From Microbacterium lushaniae (GTDB lineage: Bacteria > Actinomycetota > Actinomycetes > Actinomycetales > Microbacteriaceae): a stretch of DNA of 64,000 bases. A program made the translations under genes and the position numbers. The notes under the pieces were generated by a model, which made no database searches, had not been told where the DNA came from, and saw nothing but the letters and a program-made list of their open reading frames with translations. Below are positions 55,933 to 64,000 of this stretch, piece by piece; position 1 is the stretch's first letter, and the number at the start of each line of letters is the position of its first letter. The stretch covers positions 1,178,001 to 1,242,000 of the forward strand of contig NZ_CP044232.1 in NCBI RefSeq assembly GCF_008727775.1. The letters are read 5' to 3'.

Positions 55933-58092
55933 ATGCCGACCACGGCGACCGCCGCTTCCAGCTCCACGCAGAAGCGCAGGAAATCCTCGTCCGCACGCCG
56001 CGACGACGAGGCCCCACTCATCCCCATCCTCGCCCGCAAGGTGCGCGAGGTGGAGGCCAAGGCCCAGCGCGGCAAGCTCGGCCCCACCAACCGCGTCAAG
56101 TTCCAGGTGATCGCCTTCCTCGTCCGCGAGGAGCGGGCGCGTGTGAAGGCCGATTCCGAGATCGGCGACGCCACCCGGTCCGAGCTGCTCAAGCGGCTCG
56201 ACGGGGTCGCGACGATCCTCGCCAAGACCGCCGCGCGGGACACGTCGCTCATCCAGCTGCTGGACGCCGACCAGGTCGCCTCGCCGGTGGCCCGCCGGAT
56301 GCGTCGCGACTGGCTCCTGGAGTCGGGAGCCGAGCTGCCCCCGGACGAGCTGATCATCACCGACGTCGCTCCCGCCGCGCAGCAGGTCGTTCCGGCCGCC
56401 CTGGCCGAACGACAGGTCGTGCCCCCCGCCGTTGAGGCGCGGATGATGGCGAACCCGTTCCTCGCCCCCGACCTCACCGCTCGCTCTCCGCAGCCCGCAC
56501 CGCGTCGCCGGCTCGATGGCTGGGAGCTCATGGGCCCGCTGTACAAGGCGTTCGAGACCGGCGCGGGCGGGTCTGCTGCGTCCATGGACCTGCCCGACGT
56601 GCCCGAGTTCGACCGGCTCTCGCCCAAGGGGCTGGACGTCATGCCGCACCAGTCACGGTTCCTGGAAGCCGTGCGCGCGGGGCACCGGACCTTCCTCCTC
56701 GCCGACGAGCCGGGCCTGGGAAAGACCGCAGAGTCGGTGCTGGCCGCATCCGTCGCCGGCGCGTACCCCCTGCTCGCCGTCGTCCCCAACGTCGTGAAGA
56801 TGAACTGGGCGCGCGAAGTGCACCGGTGGACTCCGCAGCGGCGCGCAACCGTCATCTCCGGGGACGGCGAGGACATGGACGCCTTCGCCGACGTGTTCAT
56901 CGTCAACTACGAGATCCTCGACCGTCACCTGTCCTGGCTGAGCTCGATCGGCCTGAAGGGCATGGTCGTCGACGAGGCGCACTTCATCAAGAACCTCTCC
57001 TCGCAGCGCTCGCAGAACGTGCTCGCGCTGGCCGGCCGCATCCGCGAAGAGGTCCGCGACCCGCTGCTGCTGGCGCTGACGGGCACACCGCTGATCAACG
57101 ACGTCGAGGACTTCGACGCGATCTGGCGGTTCCTCGGGTGGACCAACGGCGAGAAGCCCGGCCCGGAGCTGATGGAGAAGCTCGACGCGACCGGCCTCAC
57201 GCCCGCCGACAAGGCCTTCTATCCGCAGGCGCGCAGCGCCGTGATCGACATGGGCATCGTGCGGCGCAAGAAGAAGGACGTCGCCGCCGACCTGCCCGAC
57301 AAGCTCATCGCCGACCTGCCCGTCGAGCTCGACGACGAGGAGGGGCGCTCGATCCGCCGTGCCGAGCGCGAGCTGGCCGACCGGCTCGCGGCGAAGTACC
57401 GCCGCATCCTGGAGGCGCGTGGAAACCGCGGGCTGGCCGCGGGCGAGATCGACCACGACATCGTGCGCCTGGTCGCCCAGAACGAACTCGACGAGTCCAA
57501 GGCCGCGGGCTCGGGCGCCGAGAACGTCTTCACGATGGTCCGCCGCATCGGCAAGGCCAAGGCGCAGCTGGCCGCCGATTACGCCGTGCAGCTGCAGCGG
57601 TCGGTGGGCAAGGTCGTGTTCTTCGCCAAGCACATCGACGTGATGGATGCCGCGGAGGCCCACTTCGCCGCATCCGGCGTGCGCACGGTGTCCCTTCGCG
57701 GCGATCAGAGCACGCCCGCACGCCAGGAGGCGATCGACGCGTTCAACAACGACCCGGGCGTGGGCATTGCGGTGTGTTCGCTCACCGCAGCCGGTGTCGG
57801 TGTGAACATGCAGGCCGCGTCCAACGTCGTGCTGGCCGAGCTGAGCTGGACCGCCGCCGAGCAGACGCAGGCGATCGACCGGGTGCACCGCATCGGACAG
57901 GGCGAGCCGGTCACGGCGTGGCGCATCATCGCCGCGCACACGATCGACACGAAGATCGCCGAGCTCATCGACTCCAAGCAGGGACTCGCGCTGCGTGCCC
58001 TGGACGGGGTCGCGATGGATGCTGCATCCAGCGATTCCGTGCAGCTCAGCGCCCTCACCCACCTGCTGCGGCAGGCTCTCGGCGGCGACTGA
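55933..58092 (+). CDS. SNF2-family DNA helicase/translocase
   Basis: The product is 719 residues. An N-terminal region of about 230 residues has no recognised domain. The SNF2 helicase core follows: motif I FLLADEPGLGKTAES near residue 257, DEAH box VVDEAHFIKN near 345, motif III LALTGTPLIND, and the C-terminal helicase half with VGVNMQAASNVV and motif VI QAIDRVHRIGQ near 646. It resembles the SMARCAL1/HepA-like group acting on branched DNA, but its role here is unknown. The ATG has AGGAGGA just upstream. No methylase or nuclease partner is adjacent. Confidence 0.85.
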   Translation: MPTTATAASSSTQKRRKSSSARRDDEAPLIPILARKVREVEAKAQRGKLGPTNRVKFQVIAFLVREERARVKADSEIGDATRSELLKRLDGVATILAKTAARDTSLIQLLDADQVASPVARRMRRDWLLESGAELPPDELIITDVAPAAQQVVPAALAERQVVPPAVEARMMANPFLAPDLTARSPQPAPRRRLDGWELMGPLYKAFETGAGGSAASMDLPDVPEFDRLSPKGLDVMPHQSRFLEAVRAGHRTFLLADEPGLGKTAESVLAASVAGAYPLLAVVPNVVKMNWAREVHRWTPQRRATVISGDGEDMDAFADVFIVNYEILDRHLSWLSSIGLKGMVVDEAHFIKNLSSQRSQNVLALAGRIREEVRDPLLLALTGTPLINDVEDFDAIWRFLGWTNGEKPGPELMEKLDATGLTPADKAFYPQARSAVIDMGIVRRKKKDVAADLPDKLIADLPVELDDEEGRSIRRAERELADRLAAKYRRILEARGNRGLAAGEIDHDIVRLVAQNELDESKAAGSGAENVFTMVRRIGKAKAQLAADYAVQLQRSVGKVVFFAKHIDVMDAAEAHFAASGVRTVSLRGDQSTPARQEAIDAFNNDPGVGIAVCSLTAAGVGVNMQAASNVVLAELSWTAAEQTQAIDRVHRIGQGEPVTAWRIIAAHTIDTKIAELIDSKQGLALRALDGVAMDAASSDSVQLSALTHLLRQALGGD

Positions 58093-58191
58093 GGAGCCAC
58101 CCGGGCCGTGTGGCAGCGGCCCGGTGCGGCCGCTAGGGTCAGGGTGGCAGCGTCGCCGCGACTTCACTCCGATACAGCGAGGACTTCAGCT

Positions 58192-59220
58192 ATGAAGATC
58201 GGCATTCTGACCAGCGGCGGGGACTGCCCCGGCCTGAACGCGGTCATCCGCGGCACGGTGCTCAAGGGCACCACCAACTACGGCATCGAGTTCGTCGGAA
58301 TCCGCGACGGATGGCGCGGCGTCGTCGACGCCGACTTCTTCCCGCTGACCCGCCACGAGGTGAAGGGCCTGTCCAAGGTCGGCGGGACGATCCTCGGCAC
58401 CAGCCGCACCAATCCGTACGAGGGGCCGCGCGGGGGAGCCGAGAACATCGCCAAGACGCTGTACGGCCACCGCATCGACGGCATCGTGGCCATCGGCGGC
58501 GAGGGCACGCTCGCGGCGGCCGACCGGCTCGCCAAGGACGGCATCAACGTCCTCGGCGTCCCCAAGACGATCGACAACGACCTGCGCGCCACCGACTACT
58601 CCTTCGGCTTCGACACCGCCGTGAACATCGCCACCGACGCGATGGACCGGTTGCGCACGACGGGCGACTCGCATCAGCGGTGCATGGTCGCCGAGGTGAT
58701 GGGCCGTCACGTCGGGTGGATCGCGCTGCACGCCGGCATCGCCGCCGGCGCCCACGTCATCTGCATCCCCGAGGTCCCGATGTCGATCGAGGAGATCTGC
58801 GCGCAGGTCTCACGCGCGCACGATCGAGGTCGCGCGCCGCTCGTCGTCGTCTCGGAGGGGTTCACCCTCAAGGGCATGGAGGAGGCGTACAGCGACAAGG
58901 GCCTCGACGCCTTCAACCGGCCGCGCCTGGGCGGGATCAGCGAGGTGCTCGCCCCCGAGATCGAACGGATCACCGGCATCGAGACCCGTTCCACGGTGCT
59001 CGGCCACATCCAGCGCGGCGGCTCGCCCTCCGCGTTCGACCGGGTCCTGGCCACGCGCCTGGGCCTGCACGCCGCCGATGCCCTGATGGACCAGGCGTGG
59101 GGGCAGATGGTCGCGATGCGCGGCACCGACATCGTGCGCGTGCCCTTCGCCGATGCCCTCGGCGAGCTCAACAGCGTCCCGTACTACCGCTACGAAGAGG
59201 CCGCCGCCCTCTTCGGCTGA
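58192..59220 (+). CDS. pfkA: 6-phosphofructokinase
   Basis: Phosphorylates fructose 6-phosphate to fructose 1,6-bisphosphate. The product is 342 residues. IGILTSGGDCPGLNAVIRG is the N-terminal glycine loop. Around residue 105, GGEGT has Gly where PPi-dependent enzymes have Asp, favouring ATP use, while PKTIDNDL has the Lys typical of actinobacterial ATP enzymes. MGRHVGWIALHAG and HIQRGGSPSAFDR bind the sugar phosphate. The ATG lies 12 nt after GCGAGGA. It is followed by a C-rich stretch and a palindrome. Confidence 0.94.
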   Translation: MKIGILTSGGDCPGLNAVIRGTVLKGTTNYGIEFVGIRDGWRGVVDADFFPLTRHEVKGLSKVGGTILGTSRTNPYEGPRGGAENIAKTLYGHRIDGIVAIGGEGTLAAADRLAKDGINVLGVPKTIDNDLRATDYSFGFDTAVNIATDAMDRLRTTGDSHQRCMVAEVMGRHVGWIALHAGIAAGAHVICIPEVPMSIEEICAQVSRAHDRGRAPLVVVSEGFTLKGMEEAYSDKGLDAFNRPRLGGISEVLAPEIERITGIETRSTVLGHIQRGGSPSAFDRVLATRLGLHAADALMDQAWGQMVAMRGTDIVRVPFADALGELNSVPYYRYEEAAALFG

Positions 59221-59247
59221 CCCCCCGCCCCCCCGCCCCGCGCCCCC
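59221..59247 (-). other. G-run cluster after pfkA (minus strand)
   Basis: C6-G-C7-G-C4-GCG-C5 on the plus strand gives four long G runs with 1-3 nt loops on the minus strand, a G-quadruplex candidate immediately after the pfkA stop. Confidence 0.5.
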
Positions 59248-59256
59248 GCCACTCTT

Positions 59257-59329
59257 CGCCGAGTCAAGGGATCGGCGTCGAAACCGAGTGCGACGCCCTC
59301 GGCTTCGGCGCGTTTCCCTTGACTCGGCG
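59257..59329. repeat. Long palindrome at the 3' end of the AbiEi-like gene
   Basis: Perfect 15-bp arms CGCCGAGTCAAGGGA / TCCCTTGACTCGGCG with an inner GGCGTCG / CGACGCC stem. The minus-strand gene reads through the right arm and stops inside the left arm, so the palindrome provides its last codons. Confidence 0.8.
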
Positions 59330-60276
59330 ATCGAGCGAGCGCGGGTTTGGACCCAGTGAGGCGAGCATGCCGGGGGAGCGGGGCCGCACGGGGGTGAGGC
59401 CGCCGGCTGCGAGCTTGGCGTCGAGCGGTTTCCAGCGGATGCAGTCGCCCCAGTCCCACCGGATGAATCCGTGCTCGTGTCTGCGCAGGCGGTCCTCCCG
59501 GAGCTTCTCACGCACGAAGTGCGCCCTCGCCGAGTCGACGTCAACGGCGTCGTACTTGCCGTAGCCGTCGGATTCGCCGATTCTCCGCAGCCGCCGCCAG
59601 TAGAAGTCCGCCCGGTCGCGGGCGCCTTCGTAGCGGAACTCCTGCTGCAGTTCGGGCTCCTCGTAACCGAGCCACTCGATGGCGGCGCGCGAGACCGACT
59701 CGCCGGGGGACTCGGCGATCGGGGTCGCCCGATCCTGCACCCAGTCCAGACGGCGCAGGCCGCGACGGTTCGCCTGCGCGCGTCCGTGGTCCGCCACGGC
59801 GAGCGTCCGCCCCTGGGCGGCAAGGGATCGCAACGCGGCATCTGCGGTGGCCAGGGCGAATGCCGGGGGAGGACGCGGCACAGATCCACCGTCGTGTCGG
59901 CGAGGGAGGTCAGCAGCGCGCCGCCGATCAGAGCCGGCTCCCGCTGATCCTGCGACGCGTGCACCGCGACGTCGCCCTCGCGCCACGAGTGGCCGTCGGG
60001 GCTCAGGAGGTGGATGTCCCTCGGCTCACCGAATACGGGCAGCCCGCCCAGAAGGACGGCTGCCGACTCCAGGCAGAACACCGGAGAACTCCACGTCCGT
60101 GCGACCGCTTCCACGCGCAGCCGATACCGTTCCCACGGCGCGAGCGCCTCCCATTCGCTCGCGCGGACGTATGCGCCGGCGCGGAGGCGATGCAGCTCCC
60201 GGTCGCGGTCCAGCCGGCGCACGTCATCAGGCTGCTCGCGCGTGAGCAGCAGGAGCGGGGTCGTGGTTCCGATCAC
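59264..60276 (-). pseudogene. AbiEi/DUF559-like protein, frameshifted
   Basis: Two frames of one gene. The first (60276 to about 59870) resembles the N-terminal part of type IV antitoxin AbiEi proteins of actinobacteria (LHRLRAGAYVRASEWEAL; CLESAAVLLGGLP). The second (about 59869 to 59264) resembles a DUF559-type nuclease fold (DFYWRRLRRIGESDGYGKYD, with Asp, Glu and Lys spaced as in PD-(D/E)xK enzymes). One added C at 59865-59869 would join VLP to PAFAL and give about 337 residues. The start is GTG 60276. It may be a real pseudogene or a sequencing slip in a homopolymer. Confidence 0.7.
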
Positions 60277-60376
60277 GTCCCCAGCTTCGCGGCGTCATCC
60301 CGGCCGGCGCCGCGGTCCGCAGCAGCCTGTGCACATCCCGCATCCGTCACCCGCCTGTGGAGGACGCCCGCGTCGT

Positions 60377-60451
60377 CCGGCGAGACCAGGGATTCGCGCC
60401 GAGACGGCGGGCGTCGCCCTCGGTCTCGGCGCGAATCCCCGGTTTCGGCGG
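60377..60451. repeat. Long palindrome between AbiEi-like gene and ptrB
   Basis: 28-nt arms (CCGGCGAGACCAGGGATTCG... with ...CGAATCCCCGGTTTCGGCGG) match at 25 of 28 positions around a 19-nt loop that can form a further short stem. It lies 33 bp downstream of the ptrB stop and about 100 bp upstream of the AbiEi-like start. Confidence 0.8.
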
Positions 60452-60484
60452 ATGCCGGGGCGGAGGCGGGGCGAGGCGGGCGGG

Positions 60485-62599
60485 TCAGGCGGGGAGGCCG
60501 ACCACGTCGAGGAGCCACGCGAGCTCGAACGCGCGCTCCTTCCACGCGTTGTAGCGGCCGCTCACACCCCCGTGCCCGGCGACCATCTCGCACTTGAGCA
60601 TCGCGTCGGCGCCCACCTCCCGCAGGCGCGCGACCCACTTGGCCGGCTCGACGTACAGCACGCGGGTGTCGTTGAGGGACGTCACGGCGAGGATGCGGGG
60701 ATACCGCACGCCCTCGCGCACATTCTCGTACGGCGTGTACGACTTCATGTACGCATAGACGTCGGGATCGTGCAGCGGGTCGCCCCACTCGTCCCACTCG
60801 ATGACCGTCAGCGGCAGCGAGGGATCCAGGATCGTGGTCAGGGCGTCCACGAACGGCACGTCGGCGAGGATCCCCGCGAACAGCTCGGGGGCCAGGTTGG
60901 CGACGGCGCCCATCAGCAGCCCGCCCGCGCTGCCGCCCTCCGCGACCATCCGGTCGGGTGTGGTGTAGCCGGCCTCGACCAGGTGCCGCGCGCAGTCGAC
61001 GAAGTCGGTGAAGGTGTGGCGCTTGGCCAGCAGCTTGCCGTCTTCGTACCACTGACGGCCCATCTCCCCGCCGCCGCGCACGTGCGCGACGGCGAAGACG
61101 ACGCCGCGGTCGAGCTCCGACAGCCGCGCCACGGAGAAACCGGGCTCGATCGAGTGCTCGTAGGAGCCGTACCCGTACAGGTGCAGAGCGCGGGGCGCAG
61201 CGCCGGCGTCGCCGAACGAGCGCTTCCACACCACCGACACCGGCACGCGGGTCCCGTCCTGCGCGGTCGCCCACACGCGCTCCTGCGCATAGTCGGCGGG
61301 ATCGTAGCCGCCCAGCACCGGCTGGCGCTTGCGCAGCAGCAGCTCGCCGGTGGCGACGTCGTAGTCGAAGATCGTGCCCGGCGTCACGAACGAGCCGTAT
61401 CCCAGCCGCACCAGAGGAGGCGCCCACTCGGGGTTCCCCGCCGTGCCGACGCTGTACAGCGGCTCGTCGAACCCGACCTCCCGCAGCGTCCCGTCGGCGT
61501 AATCCAGCAGGGCCACGCGCGCGAGGCCCTCGCGGCGGTAGGCGGCCACGCCCCAGTCGCGGAATGTGTCCAGGTCCAGCAGACGCCGGCCGGGCTCGTG
61601 CGGGAGCACGACCGAGCGCTCACCCTGGGGGTCGGATGCGTCCACCCGGACGAGCTCGAAATCCAGCGCCCCGTCGTTGTGCAGCACGAACAGGACGTCG
61701 TGTCCGTCCACGACGGCGTGGGATGCGGAGTACTCGACCCCTTCACGGCGTGGCCACACCACGCGCGGCTCCGACCGCAGGTCGTCGGCGTCGACGAGCC
61801 ACTCCTCGCTCGTGATCGAGGAGCCGACCTCGATCATGAGGTAGCGGCGGCTGCGTGTGAACCCGGCGCCGACCCAGTAGCGCTCATCCGGCTCGGTGAA
61901 CAGCTTCACGTCGTCGGCGACGGGGGTGCCGAGTTCGTGGAGCCACACGGTGTCGGGCCGCCACGCCTCATCCACCGTCGTGTACACGACGAAGCGCCCG
62001 TCGGGGGAGAATCCGGCCCCCGCGAAGGTGCCGGGGATCTCGTCGGGGAGGTTCTCGCCGGTGGCGAGGTCGCGCACGCGCACGGTGTAGCGCTCGTCGC
62101 CGGCGACGTCGACGCCGTAGAGCAGCCGCGTGCCGTCCTCGGAGACGTCGAAGCTGCCGAGCGAGAAGAAGTCGTGTCCGTCGGCTTCGACGTTGGCGTC
62201 CAGCAGGATCTGCTCGCCGGGCACTTCCGCGTCGGGGGCGAGCTCCGGCGGGGTCCAGTCGTCGGGGGAGGCGATGGGCGCGCGGCACTGGATGCCGTAC
62301 TGGCTGCCCTCCACGGTGCGGCCGTAGTACCACCACTGCCCCTGCCGGGTGGGCACCGACAGGTCGGTCTCCAGGGTGCGGCCCTTGATCTCCGTGAAGA
62401 TCTGCTCCCGCAGCCCGGACAGGTGCGCCGTGCGGGCCTGCGTGAAGGCGTTCTCGGCCTCCAGATGCGCGATCACGGCCGGGTCGTCCTTGGCCCGCAG
62501 CCACTCGTACGGATCCTCGAAGGTGTCACCGTGGTGCGTGCGGGCGATGGGCTTGCGCTCGGTCTGCGGGGCGAGGGGGGATGCGGCGGTGTCGGTCAC
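60485..62599 (-). CDS. ptrB: Oligopeptidase B (S9A prolyl oligopeptidase family)
   Basis: Serine peptidase cutting short peptides after basic residues, cytoplasmic. The product is 704 residues: an N-terminal seven-bladed propeller, then the alpha/beta hydrolase. The nucleophile is in MVAEGGSAGGLLMGAVAN, the aspartate near LNDTRVLYVEP, the histidine in AGHGGVSGRYNAWKERA. The GTG at 62599 follows TACCGT by 6 nt (leaderless). The 64 upstream in-frame codons contain no family homology. Confidence 0.93.
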   Translation of the reverse strand: MTDTAASPLAPQTERKPIARTHHGDTFEDPYEWLRAKDDPAVIAHLEAENAFTQARTAHLSGLREQIFTEIKGRTLETDLSVPTRQGQWWYYGRTVEGSQYGIQCRAPIASPDDWTPPELAPDAEVPGEQILLDANVEADGHDFFSLGSFDVSEDGTRLLYGVDVAGDERYTVRVRDLATGENLPDEIPGTFAGAGFSPDGRFVVYTTVDEAWRPDTVWLHELGTPVADDVKLFTEPDERYWVGAGFTRSRRYLMIEVGSSITSEEWLVDADDLRSEPRVVWPRREGVEYSASHAVVDGHDVLFVLHNDGALDFELVRVDASDPQGERSVVLPHEPGRRLLDLDTFRDWGVAAYRREGLARVALLDYADGTLREVGFDEPLYSVGTAGNPEWAPPLVRLGYGSFVTPGTIFDYDVATGELLLRKRQPVLGGYDPADYAQERVWATAQDGTRVPVSVVWKRSFGDAGAAPRALHLYGYGSYEHSIEPGFSVARLSELDRGVVFAVAHVRGGGEMGRQWYEDGKLLAKRHTFTDFVDCARHLVEAGYTTPDRMVAEGGSAGGLLMGAVANLAPELFAGILADVPFVDALTTILDPSLPLTVIEWDEWGDPLHDPDVYAYMKSYTPYENVREGVRYPRILAVTSLNDTRVLYVEPAKWVARLREVGADAMLKCEMVAGHGGVSGRYNAWKERAFELAWLLDVVGLPA

Positions 62600-62778
62600 G
62601 CTCCCACGGTAGTGGAGGCTGTCACGACCCGGCCCAACGGCGAGTTTGACCCACGGGGGCGAGGGTGTCAGGATTCTGCGGTGCCCGGATAAACGGCACA
62701 CGACTAGACGGTGAACTGTTCGTTCGTCACACGGCCGCATCGCCGGCCGCCCCCACATCCCCTTACGGAAAGCGAACG

Positions 62779-64000
62779 GTGGAGACCGCAACTCTCGTCA
62801 TCGTGCTGGTGATCCTGCTGGCACTGTTCTTCGACTTCACCAACGGGTTCCACGACACCGCGAACGCGATGGCCACCCCCATCGCCACCGGCGCACTCAA
62901 GCCGCGCGTGGCGGTACTGCTGGCAGCCGTGCTGAACCTGGTCGGGGCGTTCTTGTCCACCGAGGTCGCCAAGACCATATCGGGCGGCATGATCCGGGAG
63001 GAGGAGATCTCCGTCACGATCTTCCCGGCGATCATCTTCGCCGGCCTCATCGGCGCCATCACGTGGAACATGCTCACGTGGCTGCTGGGTCTTCCCTCCA
63101 GTTCGTCGCACGCGCTGTTCGGCGGCCTCATCGGGGCGACGCTGGTGGGTGTGGGGACGACGGCGATCGACTTCGGCGTGGTGATGTCCAAGGTCATCCT
63201 GCCCGCCCTCATCGCACCGTTGACGGCGGGTGTCATCGCCTTCGTGGTGACCAAGATCGCCTACGCCGTCACGCGCCGCTACGACGCCAAGCCGGACGGC
63301 CGCGACGGCTTCCGCTGGGGTCAGATCTTCACGTCCAGCCTCGTCGCCCTCGCCCACGGCACGAACGACGCGCAGAAGACCATGGGTGTCATCACGCTCG
63401 CACTGATCACGGTCGGATGGCAGTCCACCGCGCACCCCGAACCGCAGCTGTGGGTCGTGGTGGCGTGTGCGGTCACGATCGCCCTGGGCACCTACATGGG
63501 CGGATGGCGCATCATCCGCACACTCGGCAAGGGCCTCACCGACGTCAAGCCCGCGCAGGGCTTCTCGGCCGAGACCTCCACGGCCGCCACGATCCTCGCC
63601 TCCAGCGCACTGGGCTTCGCACTGTCGACCACGCAGGTGGCCTCCGGCTCCGTGATCGGATCCGGCCTGGGCCGCCGCGGCTCCATCGTGCGATGGGGCA
63701 CCGTGGGACGCATCATGATCGGATGGCTGCTGACTCTGCCCGCCGCCGGCGCCGTGGGCGCCTTCGCGGCGCTCATCGTGGTGTGGCTGGGCCCGTGGGG
63801 CATCGCCTTCGACGCGGTGCTGGCGCTGGCGATCATCCTGGGCCTGTTCCTGCGATCGCGCCGCAACCGGGTGGATTCCTCCAACGCCATGAGCGAGGTG
63901 GCGGGGTCGGGCCATGCCGTGAAGGTCACGCCCAACCCGCCCCCCACGCGCCGTCAGCGCCGGCGGGCGAACGCGTCGGCACAGGAACGCCCCGAGAGCA
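62779..64000 (+). CDS. pit: Inorganic phosphate transporter (PiT), 3' end cut off
   Basis: Low-affinity phosphate permease of the PiT family. The frame runs to the window end, so 407 residues are seen. FDFTNGFHDTANAMATPIATGAL is the N-terminal signature and its repeat is LVALAHGTNDAQKTMGVI; LLGLPSSSSHALFGGL and STTQVASGSVIGSGLG are the mirrored inner motifs. Ten or so hydrophobic helices and a basic tail are visible. GTG 62779 has GGAAAG at 62767-62772. The 179 bp between it and ptrB hold no gene; a TAGACG-like element lies at 62704-62709. Confidence 0.92.
   Translation, partial: METATLVIVLVILLALFFDFTNGFHDTANAMATPIATGALKPRVAVLLAAVLNLVGAFLSTEVAKTISGGMIREEEISVTIFPAIIFAGLIGAITWNMLTWLLGLPSSSSHALFGGLIGATLVGVGTTAIDFGVVMSKVILPALIAPLTAGVIAFVVTKIAYAVTRRYDAKPDGRDGFRWGQIFTSSLVALAHGTNDAQKTMGVITLALITVGWQSTAHPEPQLWVVVACAVTIALGTYMGGWRIIRTLGKGLTDVKPAQGFSAETSTAATILASSALGFALSTTQVASGSVIGSGLGRRGSIVRWGTVGRIMIGWLLTLPAAGAVGAFAALIVVWLGPWGIAFDAVLALAIILGLFLRSRRNRVDSSNAMSEVAGSGHAVKVTPNPPPTRRQRRRANASAQERPES

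Noticed and set aside
62640..62778. A PhoP/PHO-box upstream of the phosphate transporter gene
   Set aside because: Only one GTTCACC-like half-site (minus strand) is seen; a PHO box needs repeated 11-nt units.

Overview
This is a 64 kb stretch of high-G+C chromosome from an actinobacterium, most likely a Microbacteriaceae member close to Microbacterium. The reasons are the almost universal G/C third codon positions, the gene content and order (atpAGDC; nusA-ylxR-infB-rbfA; truB-ribF; dxr, rseP, ispG and proS close together), the many actinobacterial-type leaderless starts, and a MurE-like ligase without the usual meso-diaminopimelate motif. It is essentially core chromosome. I saw no rRNA, tRNA, CRISPR array, insertion sequence or prophage.

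Layout. 1-3658: end of the ATP synthase operon (atpA partial, atpG, atpD, atpC). 3760-7313: yaaA, a proline-rich membrane protein, an aldo/keto reductase and a PP2C phosphatase. 7405-12995: an orphan EccC-like FtsK/SpoIIIE ATPase, then an amino-acid permease and a saccharopine-dehydrogenase-like oxidoreductase. 13040-15706: alanine dehydrogenase, asparaginase II and an OsmC protein. 15825-23468: a glycerol/dihydroxyacetone region, with glpD-glpF-glpK on the minus strand, a divergent SorC-type regulator with a perfect inverted repeat in the shared promoter region, and dhaK-dhaL-dhaM(HPr). 23550-31187: acyltransferase, FKBP lipoprotein, dxr, a frameshifted murE, glutamate decarboxylase and rseP. 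31276-32915: a DGPF/YCII protein with an ECF42-type sigma factor. 32919-36143: a fused anthranilate synthase under a trp leader peptide and attenuator, and ispG. 36308-44017: BenE-type transporter, lipoprotein, proS, aldo/keto reductase, DUF1206 protein and a DUF308-lipase fusion. 44121-53396: nusA, ylxR, infB, rbfA, mutY, a uridine-kinase-like protein, truB, two small membrane proteins and ribF. 53390-64000: deoC, an MFS exporter, a possible 55-residue protein, a SNF2 helicase, pfkA, a frameshifted AbiEi/DUF559-like gene, oligopeptidase B and a phosphate transporter cut off by the window end.

How the genes work together. Glycerol entry (GlpF), phosphorylation (GlpK), oxidation to DHAP (GlpD) and PTS-type dihydroxyacetone phosphorylation (DhaKLM) converge on triose phosphate, with pfkA elsewhere in the window. 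dxr and ispG supply the MEP isoprenoid pathway. NusA, IF-2, RbfA, TruB and ProS serve transcription and translation.

The strongest unexplained signal is a set of nine long intergenic palindromes (roughly 35-90 bp each). Their arms differ in sequence, they lie almost always at gene 3' ends, and most have an outer edge reading CGA(A/G)(A/T). Two of them extend symmetrically to the stop codons of both convergent genes, and one supplies the last codons and stop of a gene. Other points of interest are a leaderless trp leader peptide with a complete attenuator, two single-base frameshifts at C/G runs (murE and the AbiEi-like gene), an ECF42-type promoter candidate in front of the DGPF/sigma pair, a tight G-quadruplex motif in front of the BenE-type gene, and a hairpin over the infB ribosome binding site.
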